A stretch of DNA of 64,000 nucleotides from Chitinophaga pinensis (GTDB lineage: Bacteria > Bacteroidota > Bacteroidia > Chitinophagales > Chitinophagaceae), in contig NZ_VOHS01000003.1 of assembly GCF_007896845.1 (NCBI RefSeq), forward strand, positions 306,565-370,564, in the 5' to 3' direction. A program made the position numbers and the translations under genes. The notes under the pieces are model-generated. The model saw nothing but the letters and a program-made list of their open reading frames with translations. It was not told where the DNA came from and did not search any database. This document shows, piece by piece, positions 1 to 8,709 of the stretch; the first letter of the stretch is position 1, and every line of letters begins with the position of its first letter.

Positions 1-1122
1 TATCTGCACATTGGATGCCGAAAACCTGATACTGAAATCTGTCAGTATCTCGCTCACTCTCATGTTAAGATGCTGTGGCGTTTTCTGTACAAATAATTTA
101 TCTACCGTCGCAAGATCAAGTACTTGTCCGAAGAGTAATTTCAGCCGGTGTGACTGCCGGTCGATAATCTCTGATAAAGAGCGGATGGCCACTTTGTTAT
201 CCAGTATTTTTTCATTCTGGATATTTTTATTGGCCACCATAATGGCTGATAATGGTGTATGAAATTCGTGCGTAATATTATTGATAAAATCAGTTTTTAC
301 ATCTGAAAGATGTTTCTGCTTTATCCAGTTCCGCATCGTGATGAAAAATAATATAATTATCGCAAACATTGATAAAAGAGACATTGTCAGCATCAGCCGC
401 ATCTGCCGGAACACCATTTCGCGTCTGTTATAAGGCTCGGCATGAAGACTGAACTGCATGGCATAAGTGTAGGGTACAGGTGTGCTGACATTGAGTCCCA
501 GTACCTGACTGCGGTCATCCGGATCTTTCAGATCACCGAATATGCGTATACCATCTGACCACTGCATGGAATCATCTATCAGCTTGTATTTGCGCCGGCT
601 ATTGTAGATATTGATATATCTTCTGTCACCGGTCATGATATCTATTTTGAGAATAGTAAGTGCATAACGTAGTGAGTCTGTGATGTTATTCCGTTGACGG
701 ATCACGCGCATCAGACTATCTGTAGTGGATTGTGCTTTGAGTTTGTGAAATACATCATTCAATAATTCCTGTGAATAGGTCTGGAACTTTGTAGTATCGG
801 TCTGATACAGCGCTTCCAGATTTTTCACCTGCGGCATCAGTATAGAGTCTACAATTGCCTGTCCGCCAGGAAATAATTTATCATTGGTGATAGCTTTCGA
901 ATATTCTTCGTTAATCTTGTTTTTCTTTTCGTAGTAGAAACGACGGTTAAGCAGATCGTAGGTATTATATACCAGAATGAACTGCACGAGCGCCAGTACC
1001 AGGAAGCAAATGACAGATGTGGTGATATAGATTTTGAAAGGATGCCGCATGAAAAAATTCCTGAAGAACAAATATATCCTTTCAGATGGCAGTTTGCGCA
1101 AACTCCATAATTTTCTAATCAT
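1..1122 (-). CDS. Sensor histidine kinase, C-terminus beyond the window
   Basis: Membrane-bound two-component sensor kinase, read from ATG at 1122 on the minus strand; the frame stays open to base 1, so the ATPase domain lies outside the window. Seen: a short basic N-terminus, a first membrane segment (residues about 32-50, ending FILVY), an extracytoplasmic sensor region of about 190 residues without a recognisable fold, a second hydrophobic segment (LTMSLLSMFAIIIILFFIT) and then the HisKA box FINNITHEFHTPLSAI, whose first His is the predicted phosphorylation site. The order TM-sensor-TM-HisKA is the ordinary layout for Bacteroidota sensor kinases. No response regulator is visible on this side; it may lie beyond base 1. 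The gene is divergent from the metallopeptidase at 1433. Ligand unknown. Certain as a kinase. Confidence 0.93.
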   Translation of the reverse strand, partial: MIRKLWSLRKLPSERIYLFFRNFFMRHPFKIYITTSVICFLVLALVQFILVYNTYDLLNRRFYYEKKNKINEEYSKAITNDKLFPGGQAIVDSILMPQVKNLEALYQTDTTKFQTYSQELLNDVFHKLKAQSTTDSLMRVIRQRNNITDSLRYALTILKIDIMTGDRRYINIYNSRRKYKLIDDSMQWSDGIRIFGDLKDPDDRSQVLGLNVSTPVPYTYAMQFSLHAEPYNRREMVFRQMRLMLTMSLLSMFAIIILFFITMRNWIKQKHLSDVKTDFINNITHEFHTPLSAIMVANKNIQNEKILDNKVAIRSLSEIIDRQSHRLKLLFGQVLDLATVDKLFVQKTPQHLNMRVSEILTDFSIRFSASNVQI

Positions 1123-1432
1123 ATTTAAATATCGGAAATTTAAATTTCATTCACAATTCGTTTAAGATTGTTTACACTTTGTTTGCTTTCCATTTACAAC
1201 TTTTCTGCTGCGCCTTTTTTAATTTCGGTTGTCGTTCATCCATTTTTAGCATACTAGTATCAACCAATACTGTTTAACTGTCACAACAAAGCGTCTCAGA
1301 CCTTTGTGCTAATTACCACGATCACGTACTCAGCTGTTTTAGAGAAAAAAGTAACAACTACAGGCTGTACTCCTGTACGGCTTGTAGCTTGTTTGTTAGT
1401 TAATCACATCTTAAACCCTAATTTCAGATTCC
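1123..1432. other. Divergent intergenic region
   Basis: About 310 bases between two divergent genes, with no ORF that looks coding. It is AT-rich next to the kinase start. GACCTTTG at 1300-1307 matches the Bacteroidota -7 element TAnnTTTG at seven of eight positions, and would give the metallopeptidase gene a 5' leader of about 115 bases. A 10-base palindrome ATACTAGTAT lies at 1251-1260. No clear -33 TTTG at the right spacing was found, so the promoter call is tentative. Confidence 0.35.
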
Positions 1433-2365
1433 ATGAAAAAGAGCCCTCAATTAATCGTTCTGTCAGGCCTGTTGGCATCCACGTTTTTATTGGGAAGTTG
1501 TAAAAAAGACAATGACCCCCTTAAAGCAAAAAAGCCGGTGACCGAAGAAGTAGCGGCAGAAATACCGCCTGCAACCTGGCAGGAACACTGGTTTGAACAC
1601 GTACAACTCCTAAAGCGTGTTTATTACAATGATCACATTGCGGTGTATTATGATAATGATATGCCCACTAATGTAACGTGGCCTTATCGCCGTCTGGATA
1701 GCATCTGGCGCTATACAAAAAGAACATACGGTGAATTCGGTCCGGATAAACGCCTGTTCGTAATCCTGCATGAAAATAAGTATAGTGGCGGACATCCTTC
1801 AACTTATTTTGATGCCAGCCATGATTTCCGCAATGTTATTGATGTGGGATTAAACGGCTCATGGGCTGACAGTACCGGACAACCACTCCATATTACCGCC
1901 CATGAAGTTGGTCATATCGTGGAAGGCGCATCAAAAGGATTTCATAATTCACCTGCATTCCCGCTGTGGGGTGACAGCAAATGGATGGAAATTTATCAGT
2001 ATGACGTGTACAAATCATTAGGCTGGACCACCATCGCAAATGCATGGTATAACGACATGTGGAACAAAGTAGATAACTTCCCGGTAGCAAATACCCGTTG
2101 GTTCAGGAACTGGTTCTACCCTATTTATAACCAGCACGGAGGCACAGCTACACTGAACCGCTTCTTCACATTATTAGCGCAGTATTTTCCTAAAAATGGT
2201 ACCAACTATGCCCGTAATATGAACTGGGGAGAGTTTGTACATTTCTGGAGTGGCGCTGCAGGTGTCAACCTGAAAGCACAGGCTACCATCGCCTTCGGAT
2301 GGCCCGCCAGCTGGGAAACACAATTCCAGCAGGCAAGGCAGACTTTCCCGAATATCACGTATTGA
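1433..2365 (+). CDS. Lipoprotein zinc metallopeptidase (HEVGH)
   Basis: Predicted outer-membrane or periplasmic lipoprotein of 310 residues. The signal peptide ends in the lipobox LLGSC (Cys about 23) and is followed by KKDNDP. The catalytic part carries HEVGHIVEG at about residue 158, a zincin HExxH motif, followed about 30 residues later by the acidic segment DSKWMEIYQYD, which could supply the third zinc ligand. Around it are the distinctive blocks WQEHWFEHV, YSGGHP, FDASHDF and GEFVHFWSGAA. The same blocks recur in the peptidase part of the large protein at 14662-17247, so the two are paralogues with one shared catalytic domain. I cannot assign a named peptidase family with confidence; the motif order only broadly resembles glu-zincins. 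A strong terminator follows. Substrate unknown. Confidence 0.75.
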   Translation: MKKSPQLIVLSGLLASTFLLGSCKKDNDPLKAKKPVTEEVAAEIPPATWQEHWFEHVQLLKRVYYNDHIAVYYDNDMPTNVTWPYRRLDSIWRYTKRTYGEFGPDKRLFVILHENKYSGGHPSTYFDASHDFRNVIDVGLNGSWADSTGQPLHITAHEVGHIVEGASKGFHNSPAFPLWGDSKWMEIYQYDVYKSLGWTTIANAWYNDMWNKVDNFPVANTRWFRNWFYPIYNQHGGTATLNRFFTLLAQYFPKNGTNYARNMNWGEFVHFWSGAAGVNLKAQATIAFGWPASWETQFQQARQTFPNITY

Positions 2366-2431
2366 TGCAGAGAAACATATGGGTTACGGTTTGATCACCT
2401 GTCAACAGATCATTAAACTGTAGCCTCGATG

Positions 2432-2465
2432 AAATGCACCGGCTATGTTCCGGTGCATTTTTTTT
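2432..2465 (+). terminator. Intrinsic-type terminator after the metallopeptidase
   Basis: Perfect 11-base arms AAATGCACCGG (2432-2442) and CCGGTGCATTT (2450-2460) around a 7-base loop, followed by an uninterrupted T run. Confidence 0.9.
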
Positions 2466-3021
2466 ATGCCCGCACGTCAGATAAAACGCTATCCGATTGC
2501 ACCTGATATTCTTTCATTGTAAAACGCCGGCTGAAAACAATTGCTTCCCTGTAAAGCTAATCCTGCATTCAATACACCAGATGTAAAATTTTTAGGTACC
2601 AGGACATTCGATGTAAATGGCATTGTATCTCGTCGGTAAGTGGTAGATAAGCCGTAGATAACCCGTATATAAGCCGTATATAAGGCATTCCTATAGGTAC
2701 GGCTTATATACGGGTTATCTACGGCTTATCTATGTTTTATCTATGGCTTGTTTTGCCGAATGTATCGATACTGCAGGCCCGGATAACACCGTTGATCTGG
2801 TGGCTGCCATGAAGCTAGTTTGTAAAGTATTTTCTAACTAATTGATAATCAATATAATTTTATTCCGCAGATCTCCTCATACCCCAATTTTCCGGCTATA
2901 TCCCCTTAAGAATTAGGACTTTGGGAGTATTATTCCACACCCGGCTGCTAAGAACATACTGGCAGATATTTTGTTCTATTTAGTATGTCAGCTTTTAACT
3001 AACCCATTAAAATGTGAGATT
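2466..3021. other. Long non-coding stretch
   Basis: About 550 bases with no convincing coding frame. It holds the inverted minisatellite annotated separately (2644-2732). Near the right end there is a looser inverted repeat, ACATACT about 2956 and AGTATGT about 2981, just before the small ORF at 3022; this could be a regulatory or leader structure. No tRNA-like or known riboswitch pattern was recognised. Confidence 0.5.
2644..2732. repeat. 35-bp perfect inverted repeat built of 11-bp units
   Basis: The arms at 2644-2678 and 2698-2732 are exact reverse complements of 35 bases, with a 19-base loop. Each arm is itself a tandem of an 11-base unit: AGATAAGCCGT, AGATAACCCGT, ATATAAGCCGT, then a decayed ATATAAGGCAT. 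On the right side the complementary units continue as ATGTTTTATCT and decay further to about 2750. Transcribed, it would form a very stable hairpin, but no T run follows and it is far from any stop codon, so it is not an ordinary terminator. Function unknown. Confidence 0.9.
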
Positions 3022-3141
3022 ATGAAGACGTATTCAATCAGGGGTCAAGAGACGGTGACAAGAGGAGCGAAGGAAGCAAAAGCAGATCGTTCATCAAACA
3101 GTGATAATCGATACTCTCCCCAGGCAGTCAGCAGCCAATAG
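3022..3141 (+). CDS. Possible small peptide (39 aa)
   Basis: ATG at 3022 opens a 39-codon frame starting MKTYSIRGQETVTRG and ending in TAG. It is basic, polar, without Cys or a membrane segment, rich in Ser, Gln, Lys and Arg. The spacing to the next gene (3218) and the absence of a competing frame make it plausible, but length alone gives little support and no family is recognised. Conservation in relatives would be needed to accept it. Confidence 0.3.
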   Translation: MKTYSIRGQETVTRGAKEAKADRSSNSDNRYSPQAVSSQ

Positions 3142-3217
3142 CAATATATCAACAGATTCTCTCCAACTTTATCTGCTGCGGAATATCCCGCAGTAGCACC
3201 CCTCTTAATTGTTTGTT

Positions 3218-3469
3218 ATGGAAAGGCGTACTATTACAGTTTATATTGAAGGACGATCTTATCAGCTTGCAATCACCGTAGATGACGTAGCACAGGAAAC
3301 CACTTACGAAGTCATCACCAGCGGCGATATCCTGAGGGATTTTATGCCGGAAGCAATAGACTGGCAGGATGACCGTATGATCACGCCGGAAGAGCGTGTC
3401 AGAACCATTGAAAGTGAACAGATCGCCCGCATCATCTGGACAGACATTCTGGATATGATGGAACATTAA
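3218..3469 (+). CDS. Small hypothetical protein (83 aa)
   Basis: The start chosen is ATG 3218; the frame extends upstream only to a TTG at 3209. The product begins MERRTITVYIEGRSYQL, looks like an acidic, soluble alpha/beta protein, and has no signal peptide, Cys cluster or recognised domain. The N-terminal alternation (TITVYIEGRSYQLAITV) suggests beta strands, and the C-terminal part (TPEERVRTIESEQIARIIW) a helix. It lies upstream of, and in the same direction as, the cytochrome c gene but is separated from it by about 200 bases containing a promoter, so it is probably a separate transcription unit. Function unknown. Confidence 0.6.
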   Translation: MERRTITVYIEGRSYQLAITVDDVAQETTYEVITSGDILRDFMPEAIDWQDDRMITPEERVRTIESEQIARIIWTDILDMMEH

Positions 3470-3520
3470 TACTATCCCCCCTCTTTTACTACTTAAAAGA
3501 GCAAAAAAATACCGTTCAAA

Positions 3521-3549
3521 TAAAAGTCTACACAAATAGTAGACTTTTA
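3521..3549. promoter_or_regulatory. Candidate operator of the cytochrome/sulfite dehydrogenase operon
   Basis: Perfect 11-base arms TAAAAGTCTAC (3521-3531) and GTAGACTTTTA (3539-3549) with a 7-base spacer. It ends 13 bases before the -7 element at 3563, so its right arm covers the place where the -33 element would sit. That position suits a regulator. A role as terminator for the gene ending at 3469 is less likely because no T run follows the stem. Confidence 0.5.
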
Positions 3550-3562
3550 AATTTCTACTGTA

Positions 3563-3570
3563 TATATTTG
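3563..3570 (+). promoter_or_regulatory. -7 promoter element
   Basis: TATATTTG matches the Bacteroidota -7 consensus TAnnTTTG exactly, 105 bases upstream of the cytochrome c start. The -33 region lies within the palindrome at 3521-3549 and lacks a good TTTG, as expected if the promoter needs an activator or is repressed. Confidence 0.55.
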
Positions 3571-3675
3571 CATCAGATTATTATTGTGCTCCCACCAAGA
3601 GACCAAATGCAGTAGCCACTATGGCTACACTCTGCGCATTGTAATCAACCAGAAGAATCCAAGTCTCATTATCTG

Positions 3676-4251
3676 ATGTTTAAGCTACGAATGCCTTATT
3701 GGGCCTGCGTTGCAGGTATTGCTATGATTTCATGTGAACGCCGTGTCAACACCGCGCCAACACATTTCGGCTATGGTCGCCCTGCTACAAAACAGGAGAT
3801 CGCAGCAAAAGCAATAGCCATTCGTCCCGATGGGAAAGGATTACCCGCAGGTAGCGGTACTGTGCAGCATGGTGCTGTTATCTATGCAGGCAAGTGCGCA
3901 TCCTGTCATGGCGTTACCGGCACAGAAGGACCGTTCAATGTACTGGTCGCACCGGATACCGCAGACGCTGTTCCTTTTGATCGTGCTCCGCAACGTATAA
4001 AAGCCATTGGGAACTATTGGCCGTATGCTACGACGGTATTCGATTACGTGCGTCGTGCCATGCCTTTTAATGCACCGGGCTCTTTATCAGATAATGAAGT
4101 ATATAGCCTGACAGCATATCTGCTGTATGCTAACAAACTGATAGACAGTTCTACTGTCATGAATGCGAAAACCTTGCCCGGCGTCATAATGCCGGCCCGG
4201 AAATACTATGTCACAGACAACAGGAACGGAGGGGACGGGCCATATGAGTAA
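3676..4251 (+). CDS. Monoheme cytochrome c lipoprotein, SoxD-like partner of sulfite dehydrogenase
   Basis: Class I cytochrome c of 191 residues. The lipobox GIAMISC near residue 20 predicts a lipid-anchored, extracytoplasmic protein. One heme site, CASCH (Cys74, Cys77, His78), and a likely Met axial ligand in RRAMPFNAPGSL (about residue 131) are visible; the tail GDGPYE resembles a common motif at the end of sulfite dehydrogenase cytochromes. The gene is 43 bases upstream of the SoxC-like molybdoenzyme, and pairing of such a cytochrome with a SoxC-type subunit is the known arrangement of SoxCD and SorAB enzymes. It probably takes electrons from the molybdenum centre and passes them to the respiratory chain. 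Family sure; partner role inferred from adjacency. Confidence 0.88.
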   Translation: MFKLRMPYWACVAGIAMISCERRVNTAPTHFGYGRPATKQEIAAKAIAIRPDGKGLPAGSGTVQHGAVIYAGKCASCHGVTGTEGPFNVLVAPDTADAVPFDRAPQRIKAIGNYWPYATTVFDYVRRAMPFNAPGSLSDNEVYSLTAYLLYANKLIDSSTVMNAKTLPGVIMPARKYYVTDNRNGGDGPYE

Positions 4252-4294
4252 ACATATGTGTCGTATAAAACTGTAATTCTTAACAGAACATAAT

Positions 4295-5512
4295 ATGAGC
4301 CAGAAGATGACGCGTCGTCGCCTTTTGCTCGGAGGTGCCGCCACAGCTGCTGTAGCTATGGTAAAGTCATCCTTTGGCAAAATGGTACAGACAGGTATTC
4401 CTGAAGCTGCTATGGATCCTACCAGACAGGTGGGGCCACTACCCGGCGTTTTGGGTACGAGATCTCCGTTTGAACATCCGCAGAGAAAAGCATCTCTTAC
4501 TTCATCGCAGACGCCTCTGCAGGATCTCTACGGTATTATCACGCCGTCCGATCTGCATTTCGAACGTCATCATGCCGGTGTGCCTGCCATAGATCCCAAT
4601 ACCTATGAACTCACTATTCATGGTATGGTAGACCGGCCGACAGTCTTCTCCCTCGCCGATCTTAAACGATTCCCCGCTGTATCAAGAATCTGTTTTATAG
4701 AATGCTCGGGTAACTTTCGCAAGCCCGATAAAGAAACTATTACACCGCAGGATATCTGCGGACTCACCAGCCAGAGTGAATGGACCGGCGTCATGCTATC
4801 TACTATTTTCAGGGAAGTCGGTGTTGATCCGAAGGCCACATGGTTCCTCGCAGAAGGATCAGACGCCGCCGTGATGACACGCAGCATTCCTGTCAGCAAA
4901 GGATGGGATGATGCTATGATCGTTTATGCACAAAATGGGGAGGCCATTCGCCCCCAGCAAGGGTACCCGGCCCGGCTGCTGTTACCGGGCTGGGAAGGCA
5001 ATACCAGCATCAAATGGCTACGCCGTATTGAGTTGTCAGACGGCCCTTTTATGACGCGTGAAGAAACATCGAAATACACAGAACCGATAAAAGATGGAAA
5101 GATCCGTCAGTTCAGTTTTACAATGGATGCCCGCTCTATTATTACCTATCCCGCTTATCCCGTCCAGCTGCAAAAAGGTTGGGTGGAAATAAGAGGTATT
5201 GCATGGAGCGGACGTGGAAAAATAACAGGTGTGGAGATCAGCACCAATGCCGGTAAAAGCTGGCAGGCCGCCCGGCTGCAGGAGCCAGTCATGGATAAAG
5301 CGCATACCTGTTTCAGGTATTTATGGCAATGGGATGGCGATACAACAGAGATCATGAGTCGCGCAATTGATGAAACGGGCTATATACAACCCTCACTGAA
5401 AGAGCTGATCACAGCCAGAGGTATAGGCACCGGATATCACCTGAATCCCGTAACAGCATGGCTGATAAAACGGGGCGGAGAAGTCGTCTACAGACCGGAA
5501 AAATGGAAATAA
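4295..5512 (+). CDS. soxC: SoxC-like sulfite dehydrogenase, molybdopterin subunit
   Basis: Molybdenum-cofactor oxidoreductase of the sulfite oxidase family, 405 residues. The N-terminus TRRRLLLGGAATAAVAMV is a twin-arginine signal, as expected for a cofactor-loaded periplasmic enzyme. The Mo-ligating Cys is seen in FIECSGNFRKP (Cys about 137); the conserved DLHFERHHAGVP segment precedes it, and the C-terminal Mo-co dimerisation domain (VEIRGIAWSGRGKITGVEIS) is complete. Length and motif order match SoxC rather than YedY-type reductases. Family knowledge says it oxidises sulfite, or sulfane sulfur in a Sox complex, feeding a cytochrome. No SoxXA, SoxYZ or SoxB genes are in the window, so free sulfite is the safer substrate guess. 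It is followed by susC after only 31 bases. Confidence 0.9.
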   Translation: MSQKMTRRRLLLGGAATAAVAMVKSSFGKMVQTGIPEAAMDPTRQVGPLPGVLGTRSPFEHPQRKASLTSSQTPLQDLYGIITPSDLHFERHHAGVPAIDPNTYELTIHGMVDRPTVFSLADLKRFPAVSRICFIECSGNFRKPDKETITPQDICGLTSQSEWTGVMLSTIFREVGVDPKATWFLAEGSDAAVMTRSIPVSKGWDDAMIVYAQNGEAIRPQQGYPARLLLPGWEGNTSIKWLRRIELSDGPFMTREETSKYTEPIKDGKIRQFSFTMDARSIITYPAYPVQLQKGWVEIRGIAWSGRGKITGVEISTNAGKSWQAARLQEPVMDKAHTCFRYLWQWDGDTTEIMSRAIDETGYIQPSLKELITARGIGTGYHLNPVTAWLIKRGGEVVYRPEKWK

Positions 5513-5543
5513 CACTATCAGCATAAAAAAACCAATCAGTAAT

Positions 5544-8500
5544 ATGTCAACCACCTTCTCTTACAGACACCCTGTGATGCGCAGATTTGTCCGGAATGCC
5601 GGCTTTCTGCTTATTCCCGCTGTGCTGGGCAGCACTGCCATGAAGGGCGCAATCTTGCCGGAAACCTTCAGGACCACCCTGTCAGATCGCCTTCCTGCAG
5701 ATATTCCGGTAAAAGGAAAAGTCACTGATACCAACGGACAACAACTGCCGGGCGTAAGCGTTATCGTAAAAGGCTCAAAACGTGGCGCCCTTACCCGTAT
5801 TGATGGTTCTTTCGAACTGAATGCACCCGCCGATGCAGTACTCGTTTTTACCTATCTGGGTTACAAACCGCAGGAAATAAAAGTAGGTAATAGTTCTACT
5901 TTTCATATTCAACTGGAAAATGACGATAAAAAATTGAGTGAAGTAGTGATTGTCGGTTATGGTACACAGGAACGACGTAATCTTACCAGTTCCGTTTCTA
6001 CCATCAATACTTCTGAAACCAAAAATATTCCCGTAGCCGGCTTTGATGCACAGTTACAGGGTAAAGCAGCTGGTCTGCAGATCAATTCAAATACCGGTGT
6101 GCCGGGGGATGGGATATTTGTGCGTGTGCGAGGCACTACCTCTATCAATGCCGGTAATGATCCGCTGTATGTAGTAGACGGTGTATTTGTGAATAATACG
6201 AGCTTGCAGACAGTCAGCACCGGAGGTCGTGCTACCTCTCCTATCGCAGATATCAACCCGGGTGATATCGCCAGCATAGAAGTGCTGAAAGATGCCAGTG
6301 CTACTGCTATCTATGGTTCCCGTGGCGCGAATGGAGTGGTGATCGTGACAACCAAACGAGGTAAATACGGACAAAAAACCAAAGTCAATGTGAATGTATC
6401 ACACGGTTTTGCGAAAGCACCTGAATTGTGGGATCTGACGACTGGTCCGGAGCATGCTACATTGATCAATGAATATTGGATCAATACAGGTATTGACAAT
6501 CCGGCGTCTAATCAGACTTTCGCCAACAGGCCTTTCCGGCCGGTATCAGAGGGTGGCCGTGGATTACCGGAAGAGCAAAAGACCTATGACAGACTGGGTG
6601 AACTATTCCGTACCGGACAGCTGGCTAACTATGACCTGTCATTGAACGGTGGTGGTGATAAGACTAAATTCTATATCGGCGCAGGTTATACCAGACAGGA
6701 AGCGAATATCCGCCCTGTGTTTTTTGAAAGAGCCAGTCTGAAACTCAACGTAGATCATAAGATCAGCGATCGTGTGCAGGTAGGTGTAAGTAATGGTATT
6801 ACCCGTTCCTACAGAAATCAGGCACGTGCAGGTGATGGGCCGCAGGGAGGTTTACTTCAATCAGCGCTGCACACCCCAACCTATCTTCCTGAAACCAATG
6901 CAGATGGTACGCCTGCCCGCTGGGCCGGTTTTGACAACCTGCAGGTGCTGCTGGATAACTACGACGTGAATACTGTCAGCCTTCGTTACATCGGCAATCT
7001 GTACGCAGAAGCGGAGATCCTGCCTGATCTGAAGTTCCGTACCAGCTGGAGCGTGGACTATAACAACTACGACGAATCAGAATACTGGAATGATAAAACA
7101 CAGCTGGGCGCCGCCCCTACTTACGGTCTGGCAACATCGTCCATCACACAGAACAGTACATGGATCAATGAGCAGACATTGTCTTATCGCAAGAAGCTGG
7201 GACGCGGACATACTTTCGGCGCTGTCGTAGGTAACACCATACAGCAGAATACTCTGAAACGCACCTTTGCACAGGGCACAGGCTTTCCTAACAATTCCTA
7301 TACTGATATCTCATCTGCCTCTACCCGCACATCTGGTCAGACATGGACACAGGGCACGCTGGCTTCCTTCTTTTCCCGACTCGACTATAACTACGACAGC
7401 AGATACTATCTCGAATTCAGTTTCCGCGCAGATGGCTCTTCCCGCTTCGGCAGCAATCATCGCTGGGGCTACTTCCCTGCTGTAGGTGCAGCGTGGCGTC
7501 TGAAAGAAGAACAATTCCTGAAAGATGCACAATTCCTCAGTGATCTGAAATTAAGAGCCAGTTATGGCGTAACAGGTAACCAGAGCGGTATTAATGATTT
7601 TGCTGCCCGTGGTTTATGGACAGGAGCCAGTGGTTATCCGGATGCTGAAACCGGAGGTGATAAACCTGCTACTGCTCCTCTGCAATTATCCAATCCCGAT
7701 CTGCGTTGGGAGAAAACGAAACAGGCTAATATCGGATTGGATGCTGCCTTTCTGGATGGACGCCTGTCTGTGGAACTGAATGTTTATTCAAAGAAAACTT
7801 CGGACGTATTATTACAGTTGCCGGTACCCTCTAACACCGGTTACTCCACTTATTATTCCAATGCCGGTGAGATCAGCAACAAAGGATATGAAGTGGCTAT
7901 CCGCTCAGAGAATATTAAAAGAGGCGATTTCACCTGGAGTACTTCCTTCACTATCTCCGGTAACAAAAACAGGGTAGATAAACTGCCGGTACCTATTACC
8001 CAATATAATCGTGACTGGATCAGGATGCAGCAGGGTTATTCCATGTATTCATTCTGGATGTACAAACAGCAATATGTAGATCCGAAAACGGGTAATGCGG
8101 TATTTGAAGATGTGAATGGGGATGGTAGCATTACGGTGGCTGACAGGCAGATCGTAGGGAATGCATTGCCTAAGTTCTTCGGTGGTATCAATAACAGTTT
8201 TTCATGGAAGTCGTTTGACGCGTCTGTGCAGTTTAACTACCAGTATGGGAATAAAGTACTAAACCTGAACCGCTTCTTTGGCGAAGGCGGTGGTACACGT
8301 GACGCCAACAGGGTATTGTTTGCCAGTCAGCTGAAACGCTGGCAGAAAGAAGGTGATGTGACTGATGTACCAAGACTGACAAAAGTAGGCAACAACTATA
8401 CACTGGAACAGAACAGCCGCTTTATCGAAAACGGTTCCTTCCTGCGATTACAGGCGCTGACATTGGGCTATACCCTGCCAAAGGCATTGACCAGCCGCTG

Positions 8501-8675
8501 GCATATTGATGCACTGCGCGTCTACTTCGCCGGTAATAACCTCTGGCTGCTGACGAAATATACAGGTCCTGATCCGGAAGCGAATGTATCTGCTTCGCAG
8601 ACAGTACAGGGTATTGACCTTGGTACACCTCCGCAGTCAAGGACTTTACAGTTTGGCGTAAATGTAACACTGTAG
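5544..8675 (+). CDS. SusC/RagA-family TonB-dependent transporter
   Basis: Outer-membrane beta-barrel importer of 1043 residues. Order seen: N-terminal signal sequence, carboxypeptidase-regulatory-like domain (VKGKVTDTNGQQLPGVSVIV, about residue 54), TonB-box region and SusC signature LSEVVIVGYGTQ (about residue 131), plug with AIYGSRGANGVVIVTTKRG (about residue 252), then a full barrel ending in VNVTL. It works with the SusD lipoprotein encoded 34 bases downstream: SusC is the channel, SusD the lid. Substrates of SusCD pairs are usually glycans, sometimes peptides or other compounds; here there is no adjacent glycoside hydrolase, and the upstream neighbours are redox enzymes for sulfite. The imported compound cannot be read from sequence. 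Confidence 0.96.
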   Translation: MSTTFSYRHPVMRRFVRNAGFLLIPAVLGSTAMKGAILPETFRTTLSDRLPADIPVKGKVTDTNGQQLPGVSVIVKGSKRGALTRIDGSFELNAPADAVLVFTYLGYKPQEIKVGNSSTFHIQLENDDKKLSEVVIVGYGTQERRNLTSSVSTINTSETKNIPVAGFDAQLQGKAAGLQINSNTGVPGDGIFVRVRGTTSINAGNDPLYVVDGVFVNNTSLQTVSTGGRATSPIADINPGDIASIEVLKDASATAIYGSRGANGVVIVTTKRGKYGQKTKVNVNVSHGFAKAPELWDLTTGPEHATLINEYWINTGIDNPASNQTFANRPFRPVSEGGRGLPEEQKTYDRLGELFRTGQLANYDLSLNGGGDKTKFYIGAGYTRQEANIRPVFFERASLKLNVDHKISDRVQVGVSNGITRSYRNQARAGDGPQGGLLQSALHTPTYLPETNADGTPARWAGFDNLQVLLDNYDVNTVSLRYIGNLYAEAEILPDLKFRTSWSVDYNNYDESEYWNDKTQLGAAPTYGLATSSITQNSTWINEQTLSYRKKLGRGHTFGAVVGNTIQQNTLKRTFAQGTGFPNNSYTDISSASTRTSGQTWTQGTLASFFSRLDYNYDSRYYLEFSFRADGSSRFGSNHRWGYFPAVGAAWRLKEEQFLKDAQFLSDLKLRASYGVTGNQSGINDFAARGLWTGASGYPDAETGGDKPATAPLQLSNPDLRWEKTKQANIGLDAAFLDGRLSVELNVYSKKTSDVLLQLPVPSNTGYSTYYSNAGEISNKGYEVAIRSENIKRGDFTWSTSFTISGNKNRVDKLPVPITQYNRDWIRMQQGYSMYSFWMYKQQYVDPKTGNAVFEDVNGDGSITVADRQIVGNALPKFFGGINNSFSWKSFDASVQFNYQYGNKVLNLNRFFGEGGGTRDANRVLFASQLKRWQKEGDVTDVPRLTKVGNNYTLEQNSRFIENGSFLRLQALTLGYTLPKALTSRWHIDALRVYFAGNNLWLLTKYTGPDPEANVSASQTVQGIDLGTPPQSRTLQFGVNVTL

Positions 8676-8709
8676 TCAGTTTCAAATGGGATTTAAAAAA
8701 TAAGAATTA

